Shown here: positions 16,204-25,128 of the stretch, piece by piece
Numbering within the stretch: the first letter of the stretch is position 1
How the letters are laid out: each line of letters opens with the position of its first letter
NCBI GenBank assembly: GCA_002084875.1
Contig: NBMH01000012.1
Location: forward strand, 1 to 35,006
Source of the DNA: Anaerolineaceae bacterium 4572_78
GTDB taxonomy: Bacteria > Chloroflexota > Anaerolineae > 4572-78
Length of the DNA stretch: 35,006 nt
Reading direction: 5' to 3'
The notes under the pieces: generated by a model
The model's input: only the letters and a program-made list of their open reading frames with translations
What the model was told of the DNA's origin: nothing
Database searches by the model: none
Translations under genes and position numbers: made by a program

Positions 16204-18234
16204 CTAAACATCCCCTGTCGTAGCCCAAATAAAATCCTTCTCATTCATTAAACGTTCGTCTTTTGCCATTTCAACTCTGATTGCCTGCAAAACATGGTGC
16301 ATAGTCACAGGCGAATTATCTACGGCAGCCATGAAAGAAGCATTAAGAGCAATATTATAAATACTTCCTCCTGTCAGCTTAAACTTTTTTGCTAAAAACC
16401 TACAATCAAGTTCAGCTAACGGCGTTTCAGGTGGAAAAATTTTACCCCAGATTAATTGCCGACTAGTTTCATTTGGTTTTGGAAAAACCACCGAAAATCG
16501 TAAGCGGCGAGTGAAAGCATCATCTAAACCGCTTTTGAGATTAGTGGCTAAAATTGCCAATCCTTGATAGGATTCCATGCGTTGTAGGAGATAATTTACT
16601 TCGATATTAGCGTAACGGTCATGACTGTCCTTTACCTCACCTCGTTTACCGAAAAGAGCATCCGCTTCATCAAAAAAAAGAATTGCTCCTCCATCTTCGG
16701 CGGCATCGAATAATTGCCGTAGATTTTTCTCCGTTTCACCGATATATTTGCTGACTACGGAGGAAAGGTCAATTCGATAAAGATTAAGGTTAAGATGATT
16801 TGCCAAGATTTCGGCAGCCATCGTTTTACCTGTGCCGCTATCCCCCGCAAATAAAACTGTCATGCCTAAACCACGACTAGAACGTTTCCGAAACCCCCAT
16901 TTTTCATAAACAGTACTCCGTTGAGAAACTTGGTTAGAAATATGCTGTAAAATAATCCTTTCTGTTTTGGGCAAAACAATGTTATCCCATGTCGCTTTTG
17001 GTGTAATTCGTTGAGCCAATTTATCCAAACGAGGACGGGTGTATGCTAAACAGGCTTGCCATAATTTATTGGGATGGTTCGATGCTTCATGTCTATCAGC
17101 TTGATTTATGTTTTGAGTAATTTGATAGATAGAGGAAATATTTAAATTAAACTGCCCTGACAATTGAGCAGGTGTGTAAGTAGTATTTGTTGGTAACATC
17201 TGTTCCCAAGCAACAATTTGTTCAGCAGGTGTCGGTTTTTTAATATCAAGCACATAATTTGTTTGTGTCAAGCCATGCCATGTATCACGAGTATTGAGTA
17301 AAAAAAGCCCACCACTTCGGCTCAAAAAACGTTGAATTTGGTCAAAGATATTATTGGTATTAGATGGGTTAATATCATGGGCATCTAAATAAAGGACAAG
17401 AGGTAAGAAAAATCCTTCGCGGTGCCACAAACGAGCAAAATCATCTAAATCTTTAGCAGTAGAAGGGATAAGATTAATAGGTAAGGTATAAAATTGTACT
17501 TGTAATTCGGTAGCAATTTGTCGTGCAATCAATTGTTTACTTATGGAATCAATGCCAACTAGTTGAAATATTGGGTATGGTTTATATGATGGAAGGAGGG
17601 TCGAATCTTGATTTGACTTGTGCCGAACATGCCAAATGGCTTTATCTACATGTTTTTGTTGGGATGGAGGTAAATTCACCATCTGCTCATTTATTGGAAT
17701 ATAATAAACGAAGGGACGAAGCCGCTCATCCAAATAATTTACCCCTTGAACATAATTAAGGACACGCTCGTCCACTCGTAAAGGACTGACCGTTAGCGGC
17801 GTTTCAGGGGAACGGTGAATCTCAATCAATTTCCAATAGCGAAGTGTACTTTGAGGAGATAGTGCTTTCCAGTCTGGGTGGTCAAAAAGTGAAGTTGCTA
17901 AAGCAAAGGTTGGATATAGTTTTCCTTGTGCCTGAGCATAGAGGCTGGAAAGGCTAGGGTTTATTTCTGTAGCAATACAAAGCAATAAAATAAATTCCTC
18001 AAAGGGTGACAATCCAAAATGATGACTTAATTTAACAAAAGCAGGCGGTGGGTCAATTGTGACATATTTTGCCAGACGTTGCTTAGTATTATGGATAGAT
18101 GTTTCATCAATTGTTTTTTCGGTATCTTGATTGTTTTCAAGATAAGCAATTAGATGTAGATATATCCAATTAATGGCGATTGTTAAAAATTGGTTATTAA
18201 GCTCGTTCCAAGCGGCTGATGTTTGATAACTCAT
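16204..18234 (-). CDS. AAA+ ATPase of the type linked to contractile injection systems
   Basis: 676 residues from the ATG at 18232-18234, which overlaps the TGA of the upstream gene (ATGA) and is preferred to an ATG 30 bases further up. The N-terminal region (about 50-190) holds the FGLSPFEEFILLLCIA motif typical of ATPases encoded in extracellular contractile injection clusters. A degenerate central ATPase-like domain follows (FQLVGIDSISKQ, about 223-350). The C-terminal AAA+ domain has Walker A GDSGTGKT (464-471), Walker B ILFFDEAD (518-525), sensor 1 ILATN and RR arginine fingers (FTRRLRF). It probably remodels or unfolds a protein partner. No injection-system structural gene is in the window. 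It is co-transcribed with der and a GT-C gene. A truncated paralogue lies 3 kb away on the opposite strand. Confidence 0.88.
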   Translation of the reverse strand: MSYQTSAAWNELNNQFLTIAINWIYLHLIAYLENNQDTEKTIDETSIHNTKQRLAKYVTIDPPPAFVKLSHHFGLSPFEEFILLLCIATEINPSLSSLYAQAQGKLYPTFALATSLFDHPDWKALSPQSTLRYWKLIEIHRSPETPLTVSPLRVDERVLNYVQGVNYLDERLRPFVYYIPINEQMVNLPPSQQKHVDKAIWHVRHKSNQDSTLLPSYKPYPIFQLVGIDSISKQLIARQIATELQVQFYTLPINLIPSTAKDLDDFARLWHREGFFLPLVLYLDAHDINPSNTNNIFDQIQRFLSRSGGLFLLNTRDTWHGLTQTNYVLDIKKPTPAEQIVAWEQMLPTNTTYTPAQLSGQFNLNISSIYQITQNINQADRHEASNHPNKLWQACLAYTRPRLDKLAQRITPKATWDNIVLPKTERIILQHISNQVSQRSTVYEKWGFRKRSSRGLGMTVLFAGDSGTGKTMAAEILANHLNLNLYRIDLSSVVSKYIGETEKNLRQLFDAAEDGGAILFFDEADALFGKRGEVKDSHDRYANIEVNYLLQRMESYQGLAILATNLKSGLDDAFTRRLRFSVVFPKPNETSRQLIWGKIFPPETPLAELDCRFLAKKFKLTGGSIYNIALNASFMAAVDNSPVTMHHVLQAIRVEMAKDERLMNEKDFIWATTGDV

Positions 18235-19685
18235 AGATTTGGCAGAATAAACCACCACATGCATACTCCTGACAGTCCTGCTAAAGCGACATAGATACTT
18301 ATGACAAATCCATGAGGGCTTTCAATTGGAAGCCAGTATCGAATTAGAAAGGTGAGCATTGCCCCACCACTGATTGCCAATCCCCATTTATTCAATATCT
18401 GTGTTTGGTATGAAGTTATGCCTAACCACCCCATGCCAATTAATATCAAAAAGGCAATTTGGCGGGCATGCTCACGGCGAAATGCTTCAAGTAAGCCGGT
18501 ATTAAAAAAAAGTCCTATCGGCATCAATGCTGTGAAAAAATAGCGTCCTTGAAATTGAACAAAAGACATGTTTAAACCTATGAAGATACCCATAACCAAT
18601 ATAAAAATGCTACCCATAATTGTCATCACCTGTCTTTGTTTTTTGACTAAGGGCAAGCTATTTCGTAACCATTGTACAAGACCATAAATAGCAATAGCAT
18701 TTAGAATAATTAAGGCAAAATAAACCCGATAATCCATAGGCACTGCCATCCAACCAAACTGTCCCCAAAAACTATGAAATGTGGTTCGAGTTAATTCTAC
18801 AATGTATGGAACAAAACCCATGTCTTCAATTTTTGTTATTGTTCGTAGTTGACCGATAACAACCTCATCATGTCGTTGCAAGCCTAGTATATCCAAGTTA
18901 CCATAAATAGTCGCATTTCTCAAATAAAATGGCAAAGCTATAAGTAAAGCTACCACATATAGCTTAAACAAAAGGCTTAGTCTTATTAAATTTAGCCGTC
19001 GCTTTAGGATGAAAACACAGGCAAGTAATACAACGCTGATGTAAATTGTTACCTTTGTAAGTAGGATGAGTCCCAAAACAATTCCTATAATAAGAGGTAT
19101 GGCTGAGTTGCTGTCGTCAACAAACCACCGAAGTAATAAGTATATGAATGTGATAAATAAAAGAGAAGCAAAGCTATCATTATTAACAGCAGATAGCATG
19201 GTCAAATGCATGGGAACAAAAGCAACAAAAGCAGTTGTGGCTAATGCCATGAAATTGGCGAAATTAGTGAATTTAGCTAAAGACCTTTTTTGCTCAAGTA
19301 GATAAATCGTCTTGTAAACCATTACCAACATCATCCCACCAAAACAAACAGATAACAGTCGTAGGGCTAGTAAGTTCCCTTTGGTGAGTATAAAAAGTGG
19401 TGTTGCCAATAGATAATATAGCGGTGGCTGATAATGTTCATAACATATCGAATCTATTGGTAGGTGAGAAGGGAATTTTTGAGTGGTTAATTCGGTTAAA
19501 TAAGCTTGATTATAACATCCTTGTTCTAAAACAGGCAAAGCATAATTATTAGCCACATGGCGGATAAAATTATAATGGGCTGGCTCATCGGGAGTTTGCC
19601 AGGCAGGCGTAAAGCGGGCATAAAGTAGACCTAATATCATGTACAAGCTAAGAATTATAATAAGAGGTAGGTTTTTGTGTGACAC
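18231..19685 (-). CDS. GT-C (PMT/DUF2142-type) membrane glycosyltransferase
   Basis: The 484-residue protein has about 11 hydrophobic segments. The first loop carries WQTPDEPAHYNFIRH, whose Asp/Glu pair is the usual catalytic site of lipid-phosphate-sugar-dependent GT-C enzymes, and HYQPPLYYLLATPLF is the second conserved loop. Such enzymes transfer a sugar from a polyprenyl phosphate donor outside the cytoplasmic membrane (family knowledge); donor and acceptor are unknown. The start codon is GTG (19683-19685), 11 bases after the der stop. The end overlaps the AAA ATPase start by 4 bases, so the three genes are probably translated together. Confidence 0.85.
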   Translation of the reverse strand: MSHKNLPLIIILSLYMILGLLYARFTPAWQTPDEPAHYNFIRHVANNYALPVLEQGCYNQAYLTELTTQKFPSHLPIDSICYEHYQPPLYYLLATPLFILTKGNLLALRLLSVCFGGMMLVMVYKTIYLLEQKRSLAKFTNFANFMALATTAFVAFVPMHLTMLSAVNNDSFASLLFITFIYLLLRWFVDDSNSAIPLIIGIVLGLILLTKVTIYISVVLLACVFILKRRLNLIRLSLLFKLYVVALLIALPFYLRNATIYGNLDILGLQRHDEVVIGQLRTITKIEDMGFVPYIVELTRTTFHSFWGQFGWMAVPMDYRVYFALIILNAIAIYGLVQWLRNSLPLVKKQRQVMTIMGSIFILVMGIFIGLNMSFVQFQGRYFFTALMPIGLFFNTGLLEAFRREHARQIAFLILIGMGWLGITSYQTQILNKWGLAISGGAMLTFLIRYWLPIESPHGFVISIYVALAGLSGVCMWWFILPNL

Positions 19686-19696
19686 GATTTATTGCC

Positions 19697-21082
19697 CTAA
19701 CTCCTAACTTTCTTCTCCTTGCGATTGCGAAAAATCAATTTCAGCGGCGTTCCAATAAAAGGATATTTGGCTCGTAGCTGGTTTTCCAAATAGCGTTGAT
19801 AGCTGAAATGTACCAAGTTATGGTTATTTACAAAAAAAACATACGTTGGTGGGTCTACGCTTACTTGAGTAATATAGTAAAAGCGTAAAGCATGACGGTG
19901 CGTTCCTTTGGGAGGATTTTGAGAAACGGCTTCTCGCATGAGCCGATTGATTTCGCCTGTTGATATTCGCCTTAAACGTTCTTTTTGTACTTCTAATGCT
20001 AAATTCAACACATTACGGACCCGTTTTCCCGTCAAAGCCGATACAAATATAAGTGGTACATAGTCCAAAAATTTTAGTTCCTGACGGATTTTTTTCGTGT
20101 AGGCATTGATGGTGTAGGTATCTTTTTGAATTAAATCCCACTTATTGACAACAACGATTACGCTTTTATATTCATCTAAAATGTAACCTGCTATATGCTG
20201 GTCTTGAGCGGTGACCATTTCATTGGCATCAATCATAAGGATACATACATCTGCACGTCTGATGGCTTTTGCGGTACGAAAACTGCTGTATTTTTCTACG
20301 CCACGCCCAATTTTTCCACGCCGTCGTAATCCTGCAGTATCAATTAAAACGATTTCCTCGCCCTCAAAATCAATCATACTATCAATTGCATCCCGTGTGG
20401 TGCCTGGCACATCGGAAACAATTGCTCGTTCGTAGCCCAAAATTTTATTCAAGTATGACGATTTGCCAACATTTGGTCTACCGACAATGGCAATTTTTAA
20501 GCGGTCATCTTCTTCGTTTGTCTCACTTTCATATTTGGGTAAGACATCAATAACCGCATCAAGCAAATCGCCCATGCCGCGTCCTTGCAAAGCAGAAATA
20601 GCATGAGGTGCTCCCATGCCAATCTCATAAAAATCGTTCACATTATCTTGAGTGGCTTTATTATCTACTTTGTTGACGGCTAAAATAACAGGCTTATTTG
20701 AACGACGTAAGACATTTGCCACAGCCATATCACCGCTACTTACCCCAATTTGAGCATCAACAATAAAGACAATCACATGGGCTTCGGCAATCGCTATGTT
20801 AGCTTGTTCGCGAACTTCGCTGAGGAATAAGCCGCTTTCTATGCCAACTTTATGTCCTGTATCACCAAATTGATACGAACGACTATGACTATAAATTTCC
20901 ATGCCGCCAGTATCTATGACCATGAAATCATAGCCAATCCAATCTGCTTCACCATAAATGCGGTCACGGGTTGTCCCCGCAAAATCCTCAACGATGGCAA
21001 TCCGTTTGCCAATAATACGATTAAACATGGTAGATTTACCCACATTTGGGCATCCTACTAGAGCAACAACAGGTTTTGTCAT
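19697..21082 (-). CDS. der: Ribosome-assembly GTPase Der (EngA)
   Basis: 461 residues from the ATG at 21080-21082; AGGA about 9 bases before it makes this better than an ATG 27 bases upstream. It has two tandem GTPase domains (G1 GCPNVGKST and GRPNVGKSS; G3 DTGG and DTAG; G4 NKVD and NKWD) and a C-terminal KH-like domain (RFYYITQVSVDPPTYVFFVN). Der is an essential 50S assembly factor (family knowledge). Oddity: just after DTGGME in the first domain there is an extra segment of roughly 15-20 residues (SHSRSYQFGDTGHKVGIESG) in switch II, and its DNA contains a short palindrome (20859-20876). It appears intact and heads an operon with a GT-C and an AAA gene. Confidence 0.96.
   Translation of the reverse strand: MTKPVVALVGCPNVGKSTMFNRIIGKRIAIVEDFAGTTRDRIYGEADWIGYDFMVIDTGGMEIYSHSRSYQFGDTGHKVGIESGLFLSEVREQANIAIAEAHVIVFIVDAQIGVSSGDMAVANVLRRSNKPVILAVNKVDNKATQDNVNDFYEIGMGAPHAISALQGRGMGDLLDAVIDVLPKYESETNEEDDRLKIAIVGRPNVGKSSYLNKILGYERAIVSDVPGTTRDAIDSMIDFEGEEIVLIDTAGLRRRGKIGRGVEKYSSFRTAKAIRRADVCILMIDANEMVTAQDQHIAGYILDEYKSVIVVVNKWDLIQKDTYTINAYTKKIRQELKFLDYVPLIFVSALTGKRVRNVLNLALEVQKERLRRISTGEINRLMREAVSQNPPKGTHRHALRFYYITQVSVDPPTYVFFVNNHNLVHFSYQRYLENQLRAKYPFIGTPLKLIFRNRKEKKVRS
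20859..20876. repeat. Short palindrome inside der switch II insertion
   Basis: GTATCA CCAAAT TGATAC lies within the codons of the extra segment of the first GTPase domain. It may be the core of an in-frame palindromic insertion. On its own a 6-bp arm could be chance. Confidence 0.35.
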
Positions 21083-21267
21083 AAAATTTTCCTTATCTTT
21101 CTTCAACACATCATACCATCAAAATGCTAAAAACGCCAACTTTCAGCCATGCTTTGGTAATTCGCCCCTAATTTAGTGAGAGTAACAGTATACACCAAAA
21201 CCGTAAAAAATAAAAAGTGTACAAGAAATTTATCTTAACAAAAGAAAAGATGTATACTGGATAATAA

Positions 21268-22668
21268 CTACATACATTCAAGCAAAATCATGACACAGTT
21301 GTGATTCAACTTGTGGGGATTGACTCCATGAGCAAACAGGTCGTAGCACAAGAAATTGCCCAAAGCATAGGCTCAACTTTGTATCACCTACAAATTGAAT
21401 TACTGCCCTCGCGACCTCATGAATTGATGGATTGGGTGCGACTCTGGAATCGAGAGCGACGGCTATCATCAATTGGTTTGTATTTAGACTTGACCGAATT
21501 TGATATAAACAATCCTGCTCAAGCTATGCCCCAAAAACTGCAATATATTTTGCATCACAGTGAGGGAATTTGTTGGCTGGATACTCGCATGCCTTTGTCC
21601 AATCTATCCCAAGAAAATATCATCTTGGAGATTGACAAGCCCACCAAAATTGAACAGATGACCACCTGGCAAGCATTGCTTTCTACCCATGATAAAAACG
21701 CCGCTAGTACACTGGCAACTCAATTTGATTTTAACACATCTACCATTTATACTATCGCCAAAAGCGTAGTAGGTTAAGTATTCCTACCTGACATAAAAAA
21801 TCTCAATCGAACGCCATTGTTGGAATCATGTTTAATCCACAGACGTTACAAATTGGACATGTTAGCTGAACGCATCATTCCCAAAGTGACATGGGATGAC
21901 ATTGTTTTATCCCAACAAGAAAAGCATATCATTCGTTTAATTGCCGAGCAGGTGAATAAAAAAAGCATAGTGTATGACCGTTGGGGGTTCCGTAACAAAT
22001 TGAGTCGAGGATTGGGCATGACAGTGCTTTTTGCTGGCGAGAGAGGCATAGGCAAGACCATGTCGGCAGAAATATTGGCAAATTATCTCAATTTGAATTT
22101 GTATCGAATTGACCTGTCGTCGGTGGTCAGTAAATACATTGGCGAAACGGAGAAAAATTTACGCAAACTTTTTGATTCGGCTGAAGATGGTGGGGTCATT
22201 CTATTTTTTGATGAAGCCGATGCCCTTTTTGGTAAACGGACAAGCGTGAAAGATAGCCATGACCATTATGCCAATATTGAGGTCAACTATCTGTTACAAC
22301 GGATTGAGGCATTTAATGGTTTGGCAATTTTAGCTACGAATTTCAAATCAGGTTTGGATGAAGCCTTTACCCGAAGACTTCGCTTTTCGATTACATTTTC
22401 CAAACCAAATGTGGCTCAGCAGGCACAAATATTGCAACGAGTATTTCCATCTGAAACACCATGCGATGATTTGGATTATCCTTTTTTGGCACAAAAGTTT
22501 AAGTTGAATGGGGGTAGTATTGCTAATATTGCCCTAAACGCGGCTTTCATTGCCGCAATTCAACAAAAATCAGTCGACATGCAACATGTTTTAGATGCCA
22601 TTAAAATTGAAATGATTAAGAAAGACCGCATGATAAATGAGCGGGATTTTCAGTGGCAAAAATCATGA
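21268..22668 (+). pseudogene. Truncated AAA+ ATPase paralogue with an in-frame stop
   Basis: One frame, interrupted only by TAA at 21775-21777, encodes a close relative of the ATPase at 16204-18234. The first part (about 21301-21774) matches the degenerate central domain (IQLVGIDSMSKQVVAQEIA). The second (from about 21778) matches the AAA+ core with Walker A GERGIGKT, Walker B ILFFDEAD and FTRRLRF. The first 220 or so residues of the full-length relative, including the FGLSPFEE module, are absent, and two TAA codons at 21262-21267 close the frame upstream. The active-site residues are preserved, so the second part (TTG start at 21817, 283 residues) could still make an isolated AAA+ domain, but no ribosome binding site is evident. 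Most likely a decaying duplicate. Confidence 0.8.
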
Positions 22669-22716
22669 TTTGCCTAAGAAACAACAGGATGTGTTTCACG
22701 ACGTTTATTGTCTTAT

Positions 22717-22745
22717 TTATCAGTTGGATTGGTTTGTGGTATAAT
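22717..22745 (+). promoter_or_regulatory. Extended -10 promoter
   Basis: TTATCA, 17 bases, then TGG-TATAAT with an extended -10 TG. It is 50 bases before the ATG of the coiled-coil nuclease-like gene, and AAAGGA precedes that ATG. Confidence 0.65.
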
Positions 22746-22795
22746 ATTATCTTGGTAAGATAAAATGTAACTAAAAAGAAAGGAAATAGATAATT

Positions 22796-23527
22796 ATGAT
22801 GACAACAGAAACAAGCTTTTCAGAATTTGTAGAATTTGTTGATATGCATCCAAAATGGCGGCGTAAATTGGTCAAGGTACTGCTCCCTGGTCTTGACATT
22901 GCTAAAGCATTTCATGATTTGGCAGAATCACAACAACAGATGCAATTGGCTCTGCAAAAGCTGACTAGACGAGTTGGTCACGTTGAAGAAGATGTGGCTA
23001 CATTAAAGGATAGAGTCGAACGTGGCTTTGCTGAAGCCGCTGCCGAACGTGCTGTTATGAAGCGTGATATTGTTCATCTCAAAGGTGAAGTGGCACAAAT
23101 TAAAGGCTTTAATTACGAAAGCCGTATCGTTCAACATGCCGCTTCTATCTTTGGCAAGTTTATGCGTAGAGGACATGATGCCCGACATGAGATTGGTCTT
23201 TTGCTTGAGGATGCCGAAGATAATGGCATTATCACCGAACAGGAACACGACCATGTACTTGCTTTAGACTTACTGTGGGGTGGGAAGCAAAAAGGCACTA
23301 AAGACAATATTGTGTTGACAATTGAAGTCTCATGGCGAGCTGAAGAAACCGACATCAAACGTGCTGTGAACCGAGCAGAAATACTCCGCAAAATGGGTTT
23401 GACAGCATTACCTGTTGTAGCAGGTTTGGTGTGGGATGAAGCTATGACCAGCCTTGCTCATCAACACAAAGTGGTATTTTTAGATGATAAAACTGTGGAT
23501 AAGACAAGTTGGCAAAATGCATTTTAG
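22796..23527 (+). CDS. Coiled-coil protein with a nuclease-like C-terminal domain
   Basis: A 243-residue protein. The first 40 residues are helical (EFVDMHPKWRRKLVKVLL), followed by a coiled coil at about 45-105 (VGHVEEDVATLKDRVERGF). The C-terminal half (about 105-235) has the look of the PD-(D/E)XK-related DUF3782-type domains widespread in Cyanobacteria and Chloroflexota: NYESRIVQHA, then NIVLTIEVSW with the acidic residue on the core strand, then RAEILRKMGLTALPVVAGL. The usual Lys of the E-x-K motif is Ser here, so nuclease activity is doubtful. Good promoter and ribosome binding site. Two adjacent ATGs make the start uncertain by one codon. The biological role is unknown. Confidence 0.75.
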   Translation: MMTTETSFSEFVEFVDMHPKWRRKLVKVLLPGLDIAKAFHDLAESQQQMQLALQKLTRRVGHVEEDVATLKDRVERGFAEAAAERAVMKRDIVHLKGEVAQIKGFNYESRIVQHAASIFGKFMRRGHDARHEIGLLLEDAEDNGIITEQEHDHVLALDLLWGGKQKGTKDNIVLTIEVSWRAEETDIKRAVNRAEILRKMGLTALPVVAGLVWDEAMTSLAHQHKVVFLDDKTVDKTSWQNAF

Positions 23528-23587
23528 TTGTACTTAAAAAATTTTCATGGTGGTGCATTGCCCACAGCTCACGCTGAATAATTATGC

Positions 23588-24988
23588 ATGATGAATAGTA
23601 TTTTCAGAACAGATGCCTGTGCGGTAAAGAAACTGAACAGGCATGGAAACCTGACTTTCAAAATCATCGTTTTCATATTGATGAGTAGTGCATTTTTATA
23701 CACCTGCTTGCGAGCCTACTACCTATCTATTACCCATGATGAAGCGGTTACATACCTGCTTTTTGCTTCTAGCCCATACATTGACATCATTTTTAATCTT
23801 GTCCCAGCCGGCCCCTACCGAGCAAATAACCATCTGCTAAACACAATATTGAGTGCTAGAGGATATGCACTTGGCTTAGGATTTTTCATGCTCGGTTTGT
23901 ATGGACTAATAAAAAGTTCAGAGATAACACATGAAATCCACACTCCTAGATTTTCGTTTATCATGTTTACCCTCGCAACGATGTCAACCTTAACATTTCT
24001 CAATGTGTACCTAACATTATTTTGCATGCTTGCGTTGATGGAATTGTATAAATGCAATCATAATATCAAACAATTTTTAACTAATATCATTAAATCAGTA
24101 AGCTATACTTTGCCATTGCTCATCATCATCTACATTGTTCCGATATTCATCTTGCGGCAAGGGCAATTGTATTTTGGTGGAACACATGGATTTTGGCATG
24201 ATACTGTAAGAAGTTTAATTCACGTTTCTTTTTACGGGCAACCATATTTGACTCCATTTGCTATGATGATAAGTGAAATATTTGTTGGAGTAGTACTTTT
24301 AAGTAGTATTATATTTATTTTCACAAACTACAAACCAAGGTTTGACAACACGAACAAAGTACGCTTTGTCCCTCCAGGTCGAGTAGTAACATTATTATTC
24401 GTTTTTTTAGTCATGAGTGCTTTTTTAACAATTCTACAACATCATCTACTTGGCACACGATTTTTAATTGAACGAACAGCTATATTTTTTATTCCGCTAT
24501 TTTTGTTATTGGCATGTGTATTGTTCAAAAATATTGCCGTCCAACGAAACCGTTTATCATCGACAGTGATGTTTTTATGGTATGCCTGGATTATTATCAT
24601 AAGTGGACATTACATGTCTAGCCTTAATATTCATGCATACCTCGATTGGCAATATGACAGCGATACCAAACATGCCATAAACGATTTGCATGAATGGGCT
24701 ATAGAAAACGACCTTGATAAAACCCCACGCCAAGTTGGCATCAACTGGATATTTGAGCCAAGCATAAATTACTACATCAAAAAAAATAAATTGGATTGGT
24801 TACAGTTTGCCAACCGCAACGGTCCCGATGGAGAATTTGACTATTATTATGTTGTTGGGGAAAGTCATGAAATTTTATCGGGGCATACATTTATAACTAT
24901 TCATGACCTAGTTATCAAGCATAACTTAATTGTGATTAAGGAGTATCCGATTTCAAATACTTATCTTGCCGTTTCAGCAACAAGATAA
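23588..24988 (+). CDS. GT-C membrane protein with an internal in-frame deletion
   Basis: The 466-residue protein has about 9 membrane segments. The first loop has ITHDEAVTY (Asp51/Glu52), the typical GT-C acidic pair. Then comes NHLLNTIL (81-88), followed at once by SARGYALGLGFFMLGLYGL. In relatives of this type these two motifs are separated by roughly 70-100 residues with two or three membrane helices, so a block seems to have been lost near 23850 without breaking the frame (inference from family layout). The C-terminal soluble part (about 375-466) has no recognised motif. No clear ribosome binding site is seen at ATG 23588 or 23591. Likely inactive if the deletion is real. Confidence 0.7.
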   Translation: MMNSIFRTDACAVKKLNRHGNLTFKIIVFILMSSAFLYTCLRAYYLSITHDEAVTYLLFASSPYIDIIFNLVPAGPYRANNHLLNTILSARGYALGLGFFMLGLYGLIKSSEITHEIHTPRFSFIMFTLATMSTLTFLNVYLTLFCMLALMELYKCNHNIKQFLTNIIKSVSYTLPLLIIIYIVPIFILRQGQLYFGGTHGFWHDTVRSLIHVSFYGQPYLTPFAMMISEIFVGVVLLSSIIFIFTNYKPRFDNTNKVRFVPPGRVVTLLFVFLVMSAFLTILQHHLLGTRFLIERTAIFFIPLFLLLACVLFKNIAVQRNRLSSTVMFLWYAWIIIISGHYMSSLNIHAYLDWQYDSDTKHAINDLHEWAIENDLDKTPRQVGINWIFEPSINYYIKKNKLDWLQFANRNGPDGEFDYYYVVGESHEILSGHTFITIHDLVIKHNLIVIKEYPISNTYLAVSATR

Positions 24989-25020
24989 GTGCGATGATGG
25001 TAAAATCATGACTGATATAC

Positions 25021-25128
25021 TGACCCTCCAATTTATCTTGTCAAAAAATAGCATTGAACAGCCCTGAATAGTAGGGGCCGTATGCCCCTACAACTAGCAT
25101 TGAACAGCCCTAGGGGTGAGGGCTCTCC
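25021..25128. repeat. Composite repeat cluster
   Basis: It contains TGACCCTCCAATTTATCTTG (tail of a family-1 foldback copy), two exact copies of TAGCATTGAACAGCCCT (25049-25065 and 25095-25111, period 46) and between them the palindrome GTAGGGGC-CGTAT-GCCCCTAC (25071-25091). A CCCTA/GGGG block then runs into the last codons of the next gene. This suggests that repeats were inserted one into another. Confidence 0.85.

Noticed and set aside
16204-22668. A contractile injection system locus
   Set aside because: Only the AAA ATPases are present; no sheath, tube, baseplate or spike genes are in the window.
21817-22668. The isolated AAA+ domain as an intact independent gene
   Set aside because: It starts at TTG without a ribosome binding site and continues the same frame as the upstream part across a single TAA, so an interrupted gene is more likely.
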